Shown here in pieces: positions 15,487 to 22,200 of a stretch of 64,000 bases of DNA. This DNA comes from Bacteroidota bacterium (GTDB lineage: Bacteria; Bacteroidota; Bacteroidia; Chitinophagales; Saprospiraceae). The stretch lies in NCBI GenBank assembly GCA_029557915.1, contig JAKQHS010000056.1, positions 1 through 64,000 on the forward strand, in the 5' to 3' direction. The notes under the pieces were generated by a model. The model did not search any database and was not told where the DNA came from. It worked only from the letters and a program-made list of their open reading frames with translations. Position 1 is the stretch's first letter, and the number at the start of each line of letters is the position of its first letter. The translations under genes were made by a program, and so were the position numbers.

Positions 15487-15863
15487 AGGAGGTTAGAGGT
15501 TCGAGGTACGGGGTGCGAGGTGCGAGCCTGAGCAATTTATCCAGGATCCTCAACCTCAACCTCAACCTCAACCTTAACCTTAACCTTAACCTCAACCTCA
15601 ACCTAATCCTCAGCCTTATCCTCCTCCTCACCCTCAGTTCCTGCAAACAAGCCAATCCCCGGACCGTAAAATTATGGGTGGAGATGAGCGATACCATGGT
15701 CCAGCGAATGATCAAAGAACAACAACCAACCATGGACAGCCTCTGCCTGAAAAAAACAGACTCCTTGTTCAGGATCGCATATGACAGCATCTACTCTAAG
15801 AGACTCACTGAAATCCGAAAATTGATTGACTCAAGCCGTTACGATGAAATCCCGGTCCGTTAA
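15483..15863 (+). CDS. Small lipoprotein with a (Leu-Asn)9 repeat before its lipobox
   Basis: A 126-residue protein whose ATG overlaps the lptB stop by 4 bp. Residues ~1-21 come from a GAGGTTCGAGGT-like low-complexity stretch and the next ~19 residues are nine Leu-Asn dipeptides encoded by the hexamer array at 15548-15604. A short hydrophobic core and the lipobox LTLSSC follow, so the product could still be lipidated. The mature part (~73 residues, charged, rich in Asp-Ser and Lys/Arg) is probably helical and resembles that of the next gene: both carry DSLC followed by a spaced DS. No ATG occurs between the repeat and the lipobox. Function unknown. The N-terminus may vary in length between strains without changing frame. 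Confidence 0.65.
   Translation: MKEVRGSRYGVRGASLSNLSRILNLNLNLNLNLNLNLNLNLILSLILLLTLSSCKQANPRTVKLWVEMSDTMVQRMIKEQQPTMDSLCLKKTDSLFRIAYDSIYSKRLTEIRKLIDSSRYDEIPVR
15548..15604 (+). repeat. Hexanucleotide repeat (AACCTC/AACCTT, about 9.5 units) inside a coding region
   Basis: Units of six bases, mostly AACCTC with a central block of AACCTT, lie in frame within the lipoprotein gene at 15483. Because six is two codons, gain or loss of units would lengthen or shorten the leader by Leu-Asn pairs without a frameshift. Confidence 0.9.
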
Positions 15864-16161
15864 GGTGGTTGTCATCTCGATCCTTCTCATGGCCTGCGGC
15901 AGTGAAGAGCTGCCTAAAGAGGTCATTCTCCTGGCCGAACAACGTATGCAACTCTACCGCGATGAACAGGATTCCCTCTGCAGGGCAAAAGCCATCCAGA
16001 AAGCCGAAATCGCCGTCGATTCCTTTTTCCTCTCCTTCACCCAGCGATTCTTGCTTGATAGCATTCCCGTCCCCCCGAAACCCATAAAACCTTATGTGGA
16101 TACCAGCATCAACCTGGATCAGGCCAGGCCGGTAAAGCCCTTGTGGGACAGCCTGAAATAA
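15844..16161 (+). CDS. Small lipoprotein, paralogue of the preceding gene
   Basis: About 105 residues from the ATG at 15844, chosen because it begins a compact signal peptide ([18 protein letters not shown], lipobox LMAC). The gene overlaps the preceding lipoprotein gene by 20 bp. The mature part is charged and probably helical: VILLAEQRMQLYRDEQDSLC and then VDSFFLSFTQRFLLDSI, aligning with the DSLC...DS pattern of its neighbour, and it ends in a proline-rich segment. The two look like an old tandem duplication. Cotranscription with lptB hints at an outer-membrane role, but no function can be assigned. Confidence 0.72.
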   Translation: MKSRSVKVVVISILLMACGSEELPKEVILLAEQRMQLYRDEQDSLCRAKAIQKAEIAVDSFFLSFTQRFLLDSIPVPPKPIKPYVDTSINLDQARPVKPLWDSLK

Positions 16162-16227
16162 CTTGCCCACTTACTAACTTACTAACTTACTAACTTGCCA
16201 ACTTACTAACTTGCCAACTTGCTAACT
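16161..16227. repeat. Octanucleotide-type microsatellite (CTTACTAA variants) overlapping the prmC 3' end
   Basis: About eight imperfect units of AACTTACT/AACTTGCC. The last codons and the stop codon of prmC (ending 16206) lie within it, so the PrmC C-terminal residues are repeat-encoded. The same unit recurs at 32072-32105. Confidence 0.9.
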
Positions 16228-17045
16228 ACCAAAATCCTCTCCTTCCCACTCAGATCCTTATACAATTCGATCCCTGGGTAACCCGCCGTCCTGAACACCT
16301 CTTCCGTCTCCTTTGCCCTGAACTCATTGATCTCAACCATGATCCGGCCGCCTGGATTAAGATGATCTTTTCCAAAACGGGCGATTTGTTTGTAGAAAAC
16401 CAGGGGGTCTGTACCTGCAAAAAGCGCATGCGGCGGTTCATATTGAAGCGTGGAAGCGGACATGAGTGTTTTCTCCGTTTCACCGATATAGGGCGGATTG
16501 CTGATGATGAGATCAAGATGGTCCGGCAGGCTGGTCCAACCGTTTTCATTTAAAAAATCAAACGGCCTGAAATCAATGGGAAAATGGTAAGCGTCCGCAT
16601 TGGCCTTGGCCGTTTCCAGCGCCTTTGAATCAATATCCAGGGCATAGACCTTTGCATTGGGACAGGACGATTTGATGGCCAGGGCCAGGCAACCGCTGCC
16701 GGTGCCGACATCCAAAACCTGCGCATGATGGATACTCTTTATGTAATGGATTGCCATGACCGCAAGTTCCTCCGTTTCGGGCCGGGGGATCAGGACATGG
16801 GGATTGACTGTTAATTTGAGATTCAGAAAGTGGCTGACCCCGGTAATATAAGCCAGGGGCTCTCCGCCAAGGATCCGTTGAATGGCCGCCTTCCACCTTG
16901 TCGCCGTCGCGGCTGTCCACTCCGGGAAGCCGGACCCGAACAGGTCCTCCTGGAGTGCCCGGAGAAGGGCCTTGGTTTCCCGATTCCCAAACACCGGGAC
17001 CAGGAGGGCCATGGACTCTGTCAGAATGTATTCAGGCACCTTCAT
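16206..17045 (-). CDS. prmC: Release factor glutamine methyltransferase PrmC (HemK)
   Basis: A 279-residue S-adenosylmethionine-dependent methyltransferase that modifies the GGQ glutamine of release factors. A helical N-terminal domain is followed by GEPLAYITGVSHFLNL and LIPRPETEELA, the SAM motif VLDVGTGSGCLALAI, and the diagnostic NPPYI. The start is set at the ATG at 17045 (MKVPEYIL): the frame is open further upstream but that part is antisense to the next gene and not PrmC-like. The final residues, VVSKLAS, and the TAG stop come from the octamer microsatellite, so the natural C-terminus may have been changed. It begins just past the end of the upstream membrane-protein gene, with the same orientation. 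Confidence 0.92.
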   Translation of the reverse strand: MKVPEYILTESMALLVPVFGNRETKALLRALQEDLFGSGFPEWTAATATRWKAAIQRILGGEPLAYITGVSHFLNLKLTVNPHVLIPRPETEELAVMAIHYIKSIHHAQVLDVGTGSGCLALAIKSSCPNAKVYALDIDSKALETAKANADAYHFPIDFRPFDFLNENGWTSLPDHLDLIISNPPYIGETEKTLMSASTLQYEPPHALFAGTDPLVFYKQIARFGKDHLNPGGRIMVEINEFRAKETEEVFRTAGYPGIELYKDLSGKERILVVSKLAS

Positions 17046-17046
17046 A

Positions 17047-18312
17047 TCATATCCAATGACTGACAAAATAAGCGGCTGTAAGCGTTGCGGCCCAGATATA
17101 GAACCCGGGTAAAGGAAGGTATTCGGAAGGCGACACGGCAAACCGGTATTTAAGCACCGCCATTTGGATGATTTTCTCAAAGACGGTACCCCCAACCAGG
17201 ATCCAGACCAGGGATTCAATTCCCAGTAAGGGGACCAGGAGCAAGGCTGCCAGGATCATCAGTGTGAGCTCCGCCAGGCCCAGCCAGAACAACCAGGGCG
17301 CTTCATCCTTGGCTTGCAGGACCACCTGGGAATAAATCATCCTGGGAATATAAATCAGCAGATAGATGCTCATGAGGTCCCCGGCCACTCCAAACCTCGG
17401 TCCGAAAACAAAGGCAAACACAGGCCGCGCAAAAACGATAAAGAGGGCTAAAGGTAGGATCAGCCATTTGATCTGCCTGGAGATGCCGGACAGGAATTCA
17501 ATGCCAGGCCCGCCCCAGCCTGTTTTGAGGTAGGAATAACCGAAAGCGGCCAGCAGGGCAGGCAAGACCGGTATTTCCCTCGTTCCGTAGCGGAACCAAT
17601 TGAATTCCCTCCCGGGTCCATAAAGGTCCTGCACATAATACGCAGCCAGCAAGATCCCCGCCCCCCCGGCCAGCGTGTACAGGGAATACCACAAGACCTC
17701 CTTCCAGAAGGGGGCATACCACCTCAGCTTGTCAAAAACAAAATCGTGCACCTGCAAAAGCCAGATGCCCAGGCTGAAAAAAATCTGGGCGAAAACCGCA
17801 CTGCTGAGGTCATAGGTAAATATCCCGCAATAGATCCAGGAACTGAAGACCAGGGCAGCCAGGATCCATTGCCGCACGGACCGGCCTCTGAGATAAGCCA
17901 GGTAAATGCCGGCCTGCTGGAGGTAATACAACGCCATCAGGATGAATATCTTGAACCACCAAGCGGAATGGCCAGGCAGGCCCGGCATCAGGTTTTGCCG
18001 AAATAATCCGGCCACGCCGAAAACCAGGCAGAAAATCAGTCCTCCCAGGACCAGGTTTGAAAACAGGAATGGTTTTTGAAGTTTGTATTCTTCCCTGCCC
18101 GCCAACCTGAGCATAATCGCTCCCCAGGAGGGCAGCCAGGCGAAAAAAACAAGGTATTGAAATACGGAAAGGGATTCAAACGAAGCAATTTCAGAAAAAC
18201 TCCAACGGTGGGCGATCAGGATGGAAAAGACCAATAATCCGGCTGGACGGGCCACGAGGGCTGCCTGAAATGCGATCCGCTGCTCCCGGGCTATTTCTAT
18301 CTTATTGATCAA
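17047..18312 (-). CDS. Polytopic membrane protein, oligosaccharide flippase-like
   Basis: A 421-residue inner membrane protein with about ten to twelve hydrophobic segments and short loops. The layout (paired helices throughout, conserved-looking FGPRFGVAGDLMSIYLLIYIPRM late in the chain) resembles MviN/Wzx-type polysaccharide exporters, which move lipid-linked sugars across the inner membrane. No motif proves it. It ends within two bases of the prmC start, so the two are probably cotranscribed, although prmC has no known link to glycans. Treat the flippase call as tentative. Confidence 0.6.
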   Translation of the reverse strand: MINKIEIAREQRIAFQAALVARPAGLLVFSILIAHRWSFSEIASFESLSVFQYLVFFAWLPSWGAIMLRLAGREEYKLQKPFLFSNLVLGGLIFCLVFGVAGLFRQNLMPGLPGHSAWWFKIFILMALYYLQQAGIYLAYLRGRSVRQWILAALVFSSWIYCGIFTYDLSSAVFAQIFFSLGIWLLQVHDFVFDKLRWYAPFWKEVLWYSLYTLAGGAGILLAAYYVQDLYGPGREFNWFRYGTREIPVLPALLAAFGYSYLKTGWGGPGIEFLSGISRQIKWLILPLALFIVFARPVFAFVFGPRFGVAGDLMSIYLLIYIPRMIYSQVVLQAKDEAPWLFWLGLAELTLMILAALLLVPLLGIESLVWILVGGTVFEKIIQMAVLKYRFAVSPSEYLPLPGFYIWAATLTAAYFVSHWI

Positions 18313-18324
18313 GGATAAAAAACA

Positions 18325-18798
18325 ATGAATAAGGCAAAGATCGCAAAACAGAAGTCAAAAAAAACGGTCAGGCCGGGTCCGGCATTTTTACTTCGCAGGG
18401 CGAGGCAGGCCCTCCGGTATGCATATGCTCCCTACTCCGGTTTTTATGTAGGCGCCGCGGTGCTAAACAAAAAAGGACGGGTCTATCCGGGAAGCAATAT
18501 CGAAAATGCATCGTATCCGCTTTGCCTTTGTGCCGAACGGGTCGCCCTCGCCCATGCGTATATGTCCGATCCAAAGAGTCCCATCCTGGCCATCGCCGTG
18601 CTTTGCAGGAATCCAAAAATCATGCTGGCCGAGCCCGGCTTTCCCTGCGGAGCCTGCCGTCAGGTGATCAGTGAATTTGAGGACAAACAAAAGGCTCCCA
18701 TCCAAATCATTGTGGGAACCGAAGAGGGAAAAATAAAGGTCTTTGAAAGCATTAAGCTCTTATTGCCTTTTTCCTTTAATTCGGAATTTTTAAAGTAA
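18325..18798 (+). CDS. cdd: Cytidine deaminase
   Basis: A 157-residue zinc enzyme that deaminates cytidine and deoxycytidine to uridine forms in pyrimidine salvage. It carries YAPYSGFYVGAAVL, the zinc/catalytic motif CAERVAL (cysteine in the place of histidine, as in tetrameric CDAs) and PCGACRQVISEF with the two further zinc cysteines. The length is slightly above the usual ~135 because of a lysine-rich N-terminal extension. It is divergent from the flippase-like gene with only 12 bp between the starts. Confidence 0.93.
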   Translation: MNKAKIAKQKSKKTVRPGPAFLLRRARQALRYAYAPYSGFYVGAAVLNKKGRVYPGSNIENASYPLCLCAERVALAHAYMSDPKSPILAIAVLCRNPKIMLAEPGFPCGACRQVISEFEDKQKAPIQIIVGTEEGKIKVFESIKLLLPFSFNSEFLK

Positions 18799-18818
18799 GG
18801 AGGCCGGTCAGGATAAAA

Positions 18819-19394
18819 ATGATCACCCGCTACCGCATATCCGGCCATCCAATAAAACCTACCGCTTTTATTCTCCTTTATATAATCCTATTTTCTGATT
18901 GCAGGCCTGAACCAGAACGTCCTTTACCCTTTTATCCCGGAAAACCGGAAATCCCTGCTTCAATCCTGAAAGAGCACGAATACCTGCTTGGGCGGATTCA
19001 TCAAATCACCATGTTTCCCGACAGTACCGGGGTGATCGCCAAAAAAATGGAGGAACTGATGCAACATCATTTTAATGAAGAAGAGGGATACGCACTGCCT
19101 CCTTTGGGCCTCTTGCCTTCCTTGGCAAACGCCCAATGGCCCGAACAAATAAAAGAAATCTTGTTATTAACGGAAAAATTAAAGTCGCAGATGGTTCATT
19201 TGAATGTGGAACATCAGTTGATCAACGCCTATATGAATGAGCTGAAGCAGGCGGCGGCAAAGGACAAACACTCGGAAGTCTGGGAATTTGAAAAGGAACT
19301 GCTGAGACATGCAAATCTGGAGGAACAAGTTCTTTTCCCCGCAACCCTCCTCATCGGCGAACATTTGAAGTTTCAGCAGGGAATAAGTCATTGA
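18819..19394 (+). CDS. Hemerythrin-like lipoprotein
   Basis: A 191-residue protein with a signal peptide ending in LFSDC, so it is probably lipidated. The mature part is a predicted four-helix bundle with the spacing of hemerythrin-like ligands: [40 protein letters not shown] and [14 protein letters not shown]. It could bind a di-iron centre for oxygen or redox sensing in the envelope. It follows cdd by about 20 bp on the same strand, with no functional link evident. Confidence 0.7.
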   Translation: MITRYRISGHPIKPTAFILLYIILFSDCRPEPERPLPFYPGKPEIPASILKEHEYLLGRIHQITMFPDSTGVIAKKMEELMQHHFNEEEGYALPPLGLLPSLANAQWPEQIKEILLLTEKLKSQMVHLNVEHQLINAYMNELKQAAAKDKHSEVWEFEKELLRHANLEEQVLFPATLLIGEHLKFQQGISH

Positions 19395-19506
19395 TGGGGT
19401 CAGCCGGGGTGGACAGGGCAAAGTGGCGAACCCCGCAAGACGACCTGCCAGTCTCCCTCAGGATATAGTTAAATCTTCCCCCCAAAAAAAAACTTTTAGC
19501 AAATCA

Positions 19507-19536
19507 TTGCGCAACCGAAATGTTGCATTATATTTG
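19507..19536 (+). promoter_or_regulatory. arsR promoter (-33/-7 boxes)
   Basis: TTG at 19507-19509, a 19-bp spacer and TATATTTG at 19529-19536 give the full Bacteroidota promoter pattern (TTG-N19-TAnnTTTG). The ATG of the regulator follows at 19555. Confidence 0.7.
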
Positions 19537-19540
19537 CAAC
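19522..19540. promoter_or_regulatory. Operator-like inverted repeat over the arsR promoter
   Basis: A perfect inverted repeat, GTTGCA-ttatatt-TGCAAC, spans the -7 element. Further TTGCA half-sites lie at 19548-19552 and nearby. Such repeats are the usual binding sites of ArsR-type repressors, suggesting autoregulation by the gene just downstream. Confidence 0.6.
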
Positions 19541-19554
19541 CATATTATTGCATA

Positions 19555-19878
19555 ATGAAATCCAAAAGTACCAGAAGGGATGTTTTCCAGGCCATAGCCG
19601 ACCCGACCCGCCGGGCGATCCTGGCTCTGCTGGCGATGCATGCCATGACTCCAAATGCCCTGGCCGAACATTTTGATACCAGCAGGCAGGCCGTCTCCAG
19701 GCATATCAAGGTGCTCACCGAATGTCAATTGGTGAGCCATGAACAATCCGGCCGGGAAATCTATTACCATTTCCAGCCTAAGAAGTTGAAGGAGCTTTCG
19801 GACTGGCTGGAACCCTTCCGGCAGTTGTGGGAGTCCAAGTTTGACCAGCTTGACGAAGTATTGAAGAAATTAAAATAA
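19555..19878 (+). CDS. ArsR-family winged-helix transcriptional regulator
   Basis: A 107-residue regulator. The start at ATG 19555 is preferred over longer frames because it begins the conserved N-terminus ([20 protein letters not shown]) and lies after the promoter. The recognition region is [23 protein letters not shown], and [12 protein letters not shown] is the wing. It lacks the cysteine metal box of arsenic sensors and belongs to the group paired with AHSA1/SRPBCC proteins, which is the next gene, 30 bp downstream. Probably a repressor of its own operon. Confidence 0.88.
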   Translation: MKSKSTRRDVFQAIADPTRRAILALLAMHAMTPNALAEHFDTSRQAVSRHIKVLTECQLVSHEQSGREIYYHFQPKKLKELSDWLEPFRQLWESKFDQLDEVLKKLK

Positions 19879-19908
19879 TTAAGGGATTAAAAATTAAAAC
19901 AATTGATT

Positions 19909-20400
19909 ATGAAAAATACGCTTCTAATGAACTTCACGGTGGACCGGGAAAACAAAAAAATCAAGGTAGAAAGGGAATTTGCAGCTCCCCTTGCCAAAGT
20001 ATGGGCCGCCTGGACGGATCCTGAAATACTCGACCAATGGTGGGCTCCCAAACCCTGGCGGGCTGAAACCAAGTCCATGAACTTTAAGGTGGGGGGCTAT
20101 TGGTTATACGCCATGGTGGGACCGGATGGGACCCGGCATTGGGCGCGTGTGGATTATCAGGCCATTGACCCGATGAACTATTATACCGCTCAGGACGCAT
20201 TTTGTGACGAAAACGGGGAGGTGAATACTTCCTTCCCAATCAATGTCTGGCTAAATGAATTCAAAGCCAGCGGTGAATCCACCATGGTCCATGTCACTCT
20301 ATCCTTCAATGAAGTGTCCGATCTGGAAAAGATCATTGAGATGGGCTTTAAGGAAGGGTTCACCATGGCCATGGGTAACCTGGACGAATTGTTGGCCTGA
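19909..20400 (+). CDS. SRPBCC/AHSA1 domain protein
   Basis: A 163-residue START-like fold protein of the AHSA1 (activator of Hsp90 ATPase homologue) family. The signature features are VEREFAAPLAKVWAAWTDPE near the N-terminus, DQWWAPKPW, and the ending MGFKEGFTMAMGNLDELL. The start at ATG 19909 (MKNTLLMNF) is chosen over an upstream TTG in frame. It is cotranscribed with the ArsR-type regulator, a very common bacterial pairing. The ligand is unknown; such proteins bind hydrophobic small molecules in the cytoplasm. Confidence 0.88.
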   Translation: MKNTLLMNFTVDRENKKIKVEREFAAPLAKVWAAWTDPEILDQWWAPKPWRAETKSMNFKVGGYWLYAMVGPDGTRHWARVDYQAIDPMNYYTAQDAFCDENGEVNTSFPINVWLNEFKASGESTMVHVTLSFNEVSDLEKIIEMGFKEGFTMAMGNLDELLA

Positions 20401-20421
20401 CCCGTTTTCTAAAAATTTGAT

Positions 20422-20447
20422 ACCCCGGGGTTCAAATACTCCGGGGT
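20422..20447 (+). terminator. Hairpin after the arsR-AHSA1 operon (weak terminator)
   Basis: ACCCCGG at 20422-20428 pairs with CCGGGGT at 20441-20447, 21 bp past the stop codon. No T run follows, so intrinsic termination is uncertain. Confidence 0.4.
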
Positions 20448-20545
20448 GAAGGGCGTACCGATCCCCCGAACCTGGTCAAAGGATTAGCCGGTCAACATCC
20501 TTCACCTGACGATCGTTATAGGTAATAAATTTGACCAACGGCATC

Positions 20546-21454
20546 ATGAAAGCATGGCTCCACCTCTTTTTATTACTGGCGATCTCACCGGTTTTCTCCC
20601 AACAAATCTCCGATACTTCGTACCGTCCCCCGATTCCTGTACCGGTTTATCCTCCTGGCCAGGGCCCGGTCATATTGATTGACGAAGGACATAATAATTT
20701 TCATACCAGGGATGGCCGGTACCAGGCGTTTGCGAATCTGCTGGAGAGGGATGGTTATAAAGTGCAAGGATACCCGGGACTGTTTGAAAGGGGCAGCTTG
20801 TCGCGTTGCAAAATCCTGGTAATTTCCAATGCTTTGAATCAAACGAATGTTGAAAACTGGTATCTGCCCACCCCCTCCGCCTTTTCACAGAACGAAATCG
20901 ACCTGGTAAAAAACTGGGTCCAGGAGGGCGGAAACTTATTCCTCATAGCAGATCATATGCCCATGGCAGGAGCAGCCAAAGACCTGGCTGCGGCCTTTGG
21001 ATTTGAATTCAGCAATGGATTTGTGCTGAACACCGTAACCGATGGGACTGCATATTTTAAGAACCAGGATACCACGCTGGCCGTGAATATAGTCACCATG
21101 GGAAGGAACGAAAGGGAAAAGGTCAGTCAAATCGTATCTTTCACAGGCCAGGGATTCCGGCTCCCCCGGGAAGCGGTTTCCATCTTAACCTTTGGGGAAA
21201 ACTTTGAAAATTTTCTGCCGGATACCGCCTGGGTATTTAATGAAACGACCCCAAGATCAAACATTAAAGGCTGGTCCCAGTGCGCTTACAGGACCTTTGG
21301 GCAAGGCAGGGTGGTTGTAGCCGGCGAGGCTGCCATGTTTACCGCCCAACTGGCCGGGTCCCTATCCGTCAAGGTGGGCATGAATCACCCGGAGGCGGCT
21401 CAAAACCATCAATTATTGCTCAATATCATACACTGGCTGGATGGGAAATTATAA
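20546..21454 (+). CDS. Secreted DUF4350/ThuA-like protein
   Basis: About 302 residues with a cleavable signal peptide ending near VFSQQ. It has a Rossmann-like, glutamine-amidotransferase-type fold by pattern: VILIDEGHNNFHTRDGRYQAF, a middle strand CKILVISNALN, WVQEGGNLFLIADHMPM and RVVVAGEAAMFTAQ. These fit the DUF4350 / ThuA-like periplasmic family, whose enzymatic role is not settled. The ATG at 20546 is preferred to the TTG 15 bp upstream because it starts directly before the signal peptide. It stands alone, with gaps of more than 140 bp on both sides. Confidence 0.65.
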   Translation: MKAWLHLFLLLAISPVFSQQISDTSYRPPIPVPVYPPGQGPVILIDEGHNNFHTRDGRYQAFANLLERDGYKVQGYPGLFERGSLSRCKILVISNALNQTNVENWYLPTPSAFSQNEIDLVKNWVQEGGNLFLIADHMPMAGAAKDLAAAFGFEFSNGFVLNTVTDGTAYFKNQDTTLAVNIVTMGRNEREKVSQIVSFTGQGFRLPREAVSILTFGENFENFLPDTAWVFNETTPRSNIKGWSQCAYRTFGQGRVVVAGEAAMFTAQLAGSLSVKVGMNHPEAAQNHQLLLNIIHWLDGKL

Positions 21455-21617
21455 TCCCCGGTAGGGTAAGTTCAAATAATCACCGTATCGATATCTGATT
21501 CTTTGCACCGGTATGTAAATTTCCAGATAAAAGCCGGAACTTAGAAGAGGCCTTTACCTTGTAACTGGTTCCATTTCAATACCGGGGAAGAACAGCAATG
21601 ATCAAACTTCAATCAAC

Positions 21618-22007
21618 ATGAAAACTGAAAAACCTAAATCCATGAAGGATTATATTTCCAGTCTTCCGGTCAAAGCCCGGAAACACATGTTGCAAATCAG
21701 GGACCTGGTCAAGACCCTGGTTCCTGAGGCTGAGGAAACCCTCAGTTATGGCATGCCGGCCTTCAACCTGAATGGTCATTACCTGATTTATTTCGGCGGC
21801 TACCGGGATTTTGTCAGCCTCTACCCCGCCCCGCGGAATAACCCCGCATTTAAGGAGGAGATCTCCGCTTTCGCCGGGGGCAAAGGAACCATCCGCTTTC
21901 CCCTGAACAAGGCCCTGCCCATCCGCCTGATCCAAAAAATTATCCGGTTTCGCCTGGAGGAAAATTCGAATTCAGTCCGGAAAAAGCGGGCAGCAAAGAA
22001 GACCTGA
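21618..22007 (+). CDS. DUF1801/YdhG-like protein
   Basis: A 129-residue protein with MKDYISSLPVKARKHMLQIR, then PEAEETLSYGMPAFNLNGHYLIYFGGY and FPLNKALPIRLIQKIIRFR, the blocks typical of DUF1801 proteins (YdhG/YdeI fold, related to frataxin-like small proteins). It is cytoplasmic and ends in a basic tail. Role unknown. Confidence 0.8.
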   Translation: MKTEKPKSMKDYISSLPVKARKHMLQIRDLVKTLVPEAEETLSYGMPAFNLNGHYLIYFGGYRDFVSLYPAPRNNPAFKEEISAFAGGKGTIRFPLNKALPIRLIQKIIRFRLEENSNSVRKKRAAKKT

Positions 22008-22200
22008 AGTGTAACACCGGGAAGCACCATCCCCGGCGACGACCGTTTAGCTTAATTCTTTAGCAATGGTTCCATAATAAAGGGACTACATGGGGCTCCG
22101 GATATTTCCGGATCGGGCTGACCACCCTCGGCCACTGTGATTTTTTAAGCAAACGAAGGGATCATTCCGGAATCGACTAATTTTACTTAAAACAGGCGGG

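Noticed and set aside
16161-16227. CRISPR array in the AACTTACT repeats
   Set aside because: Units are eight bases long with no spacers and no cas genes.
16206-17219. Longer PrmC starting at 17219
   Set aside because: The added 58 residues are antisense to the end of the flippase-like gene and unlike any PrmC N-terminus; ATG 17045 fits the family.
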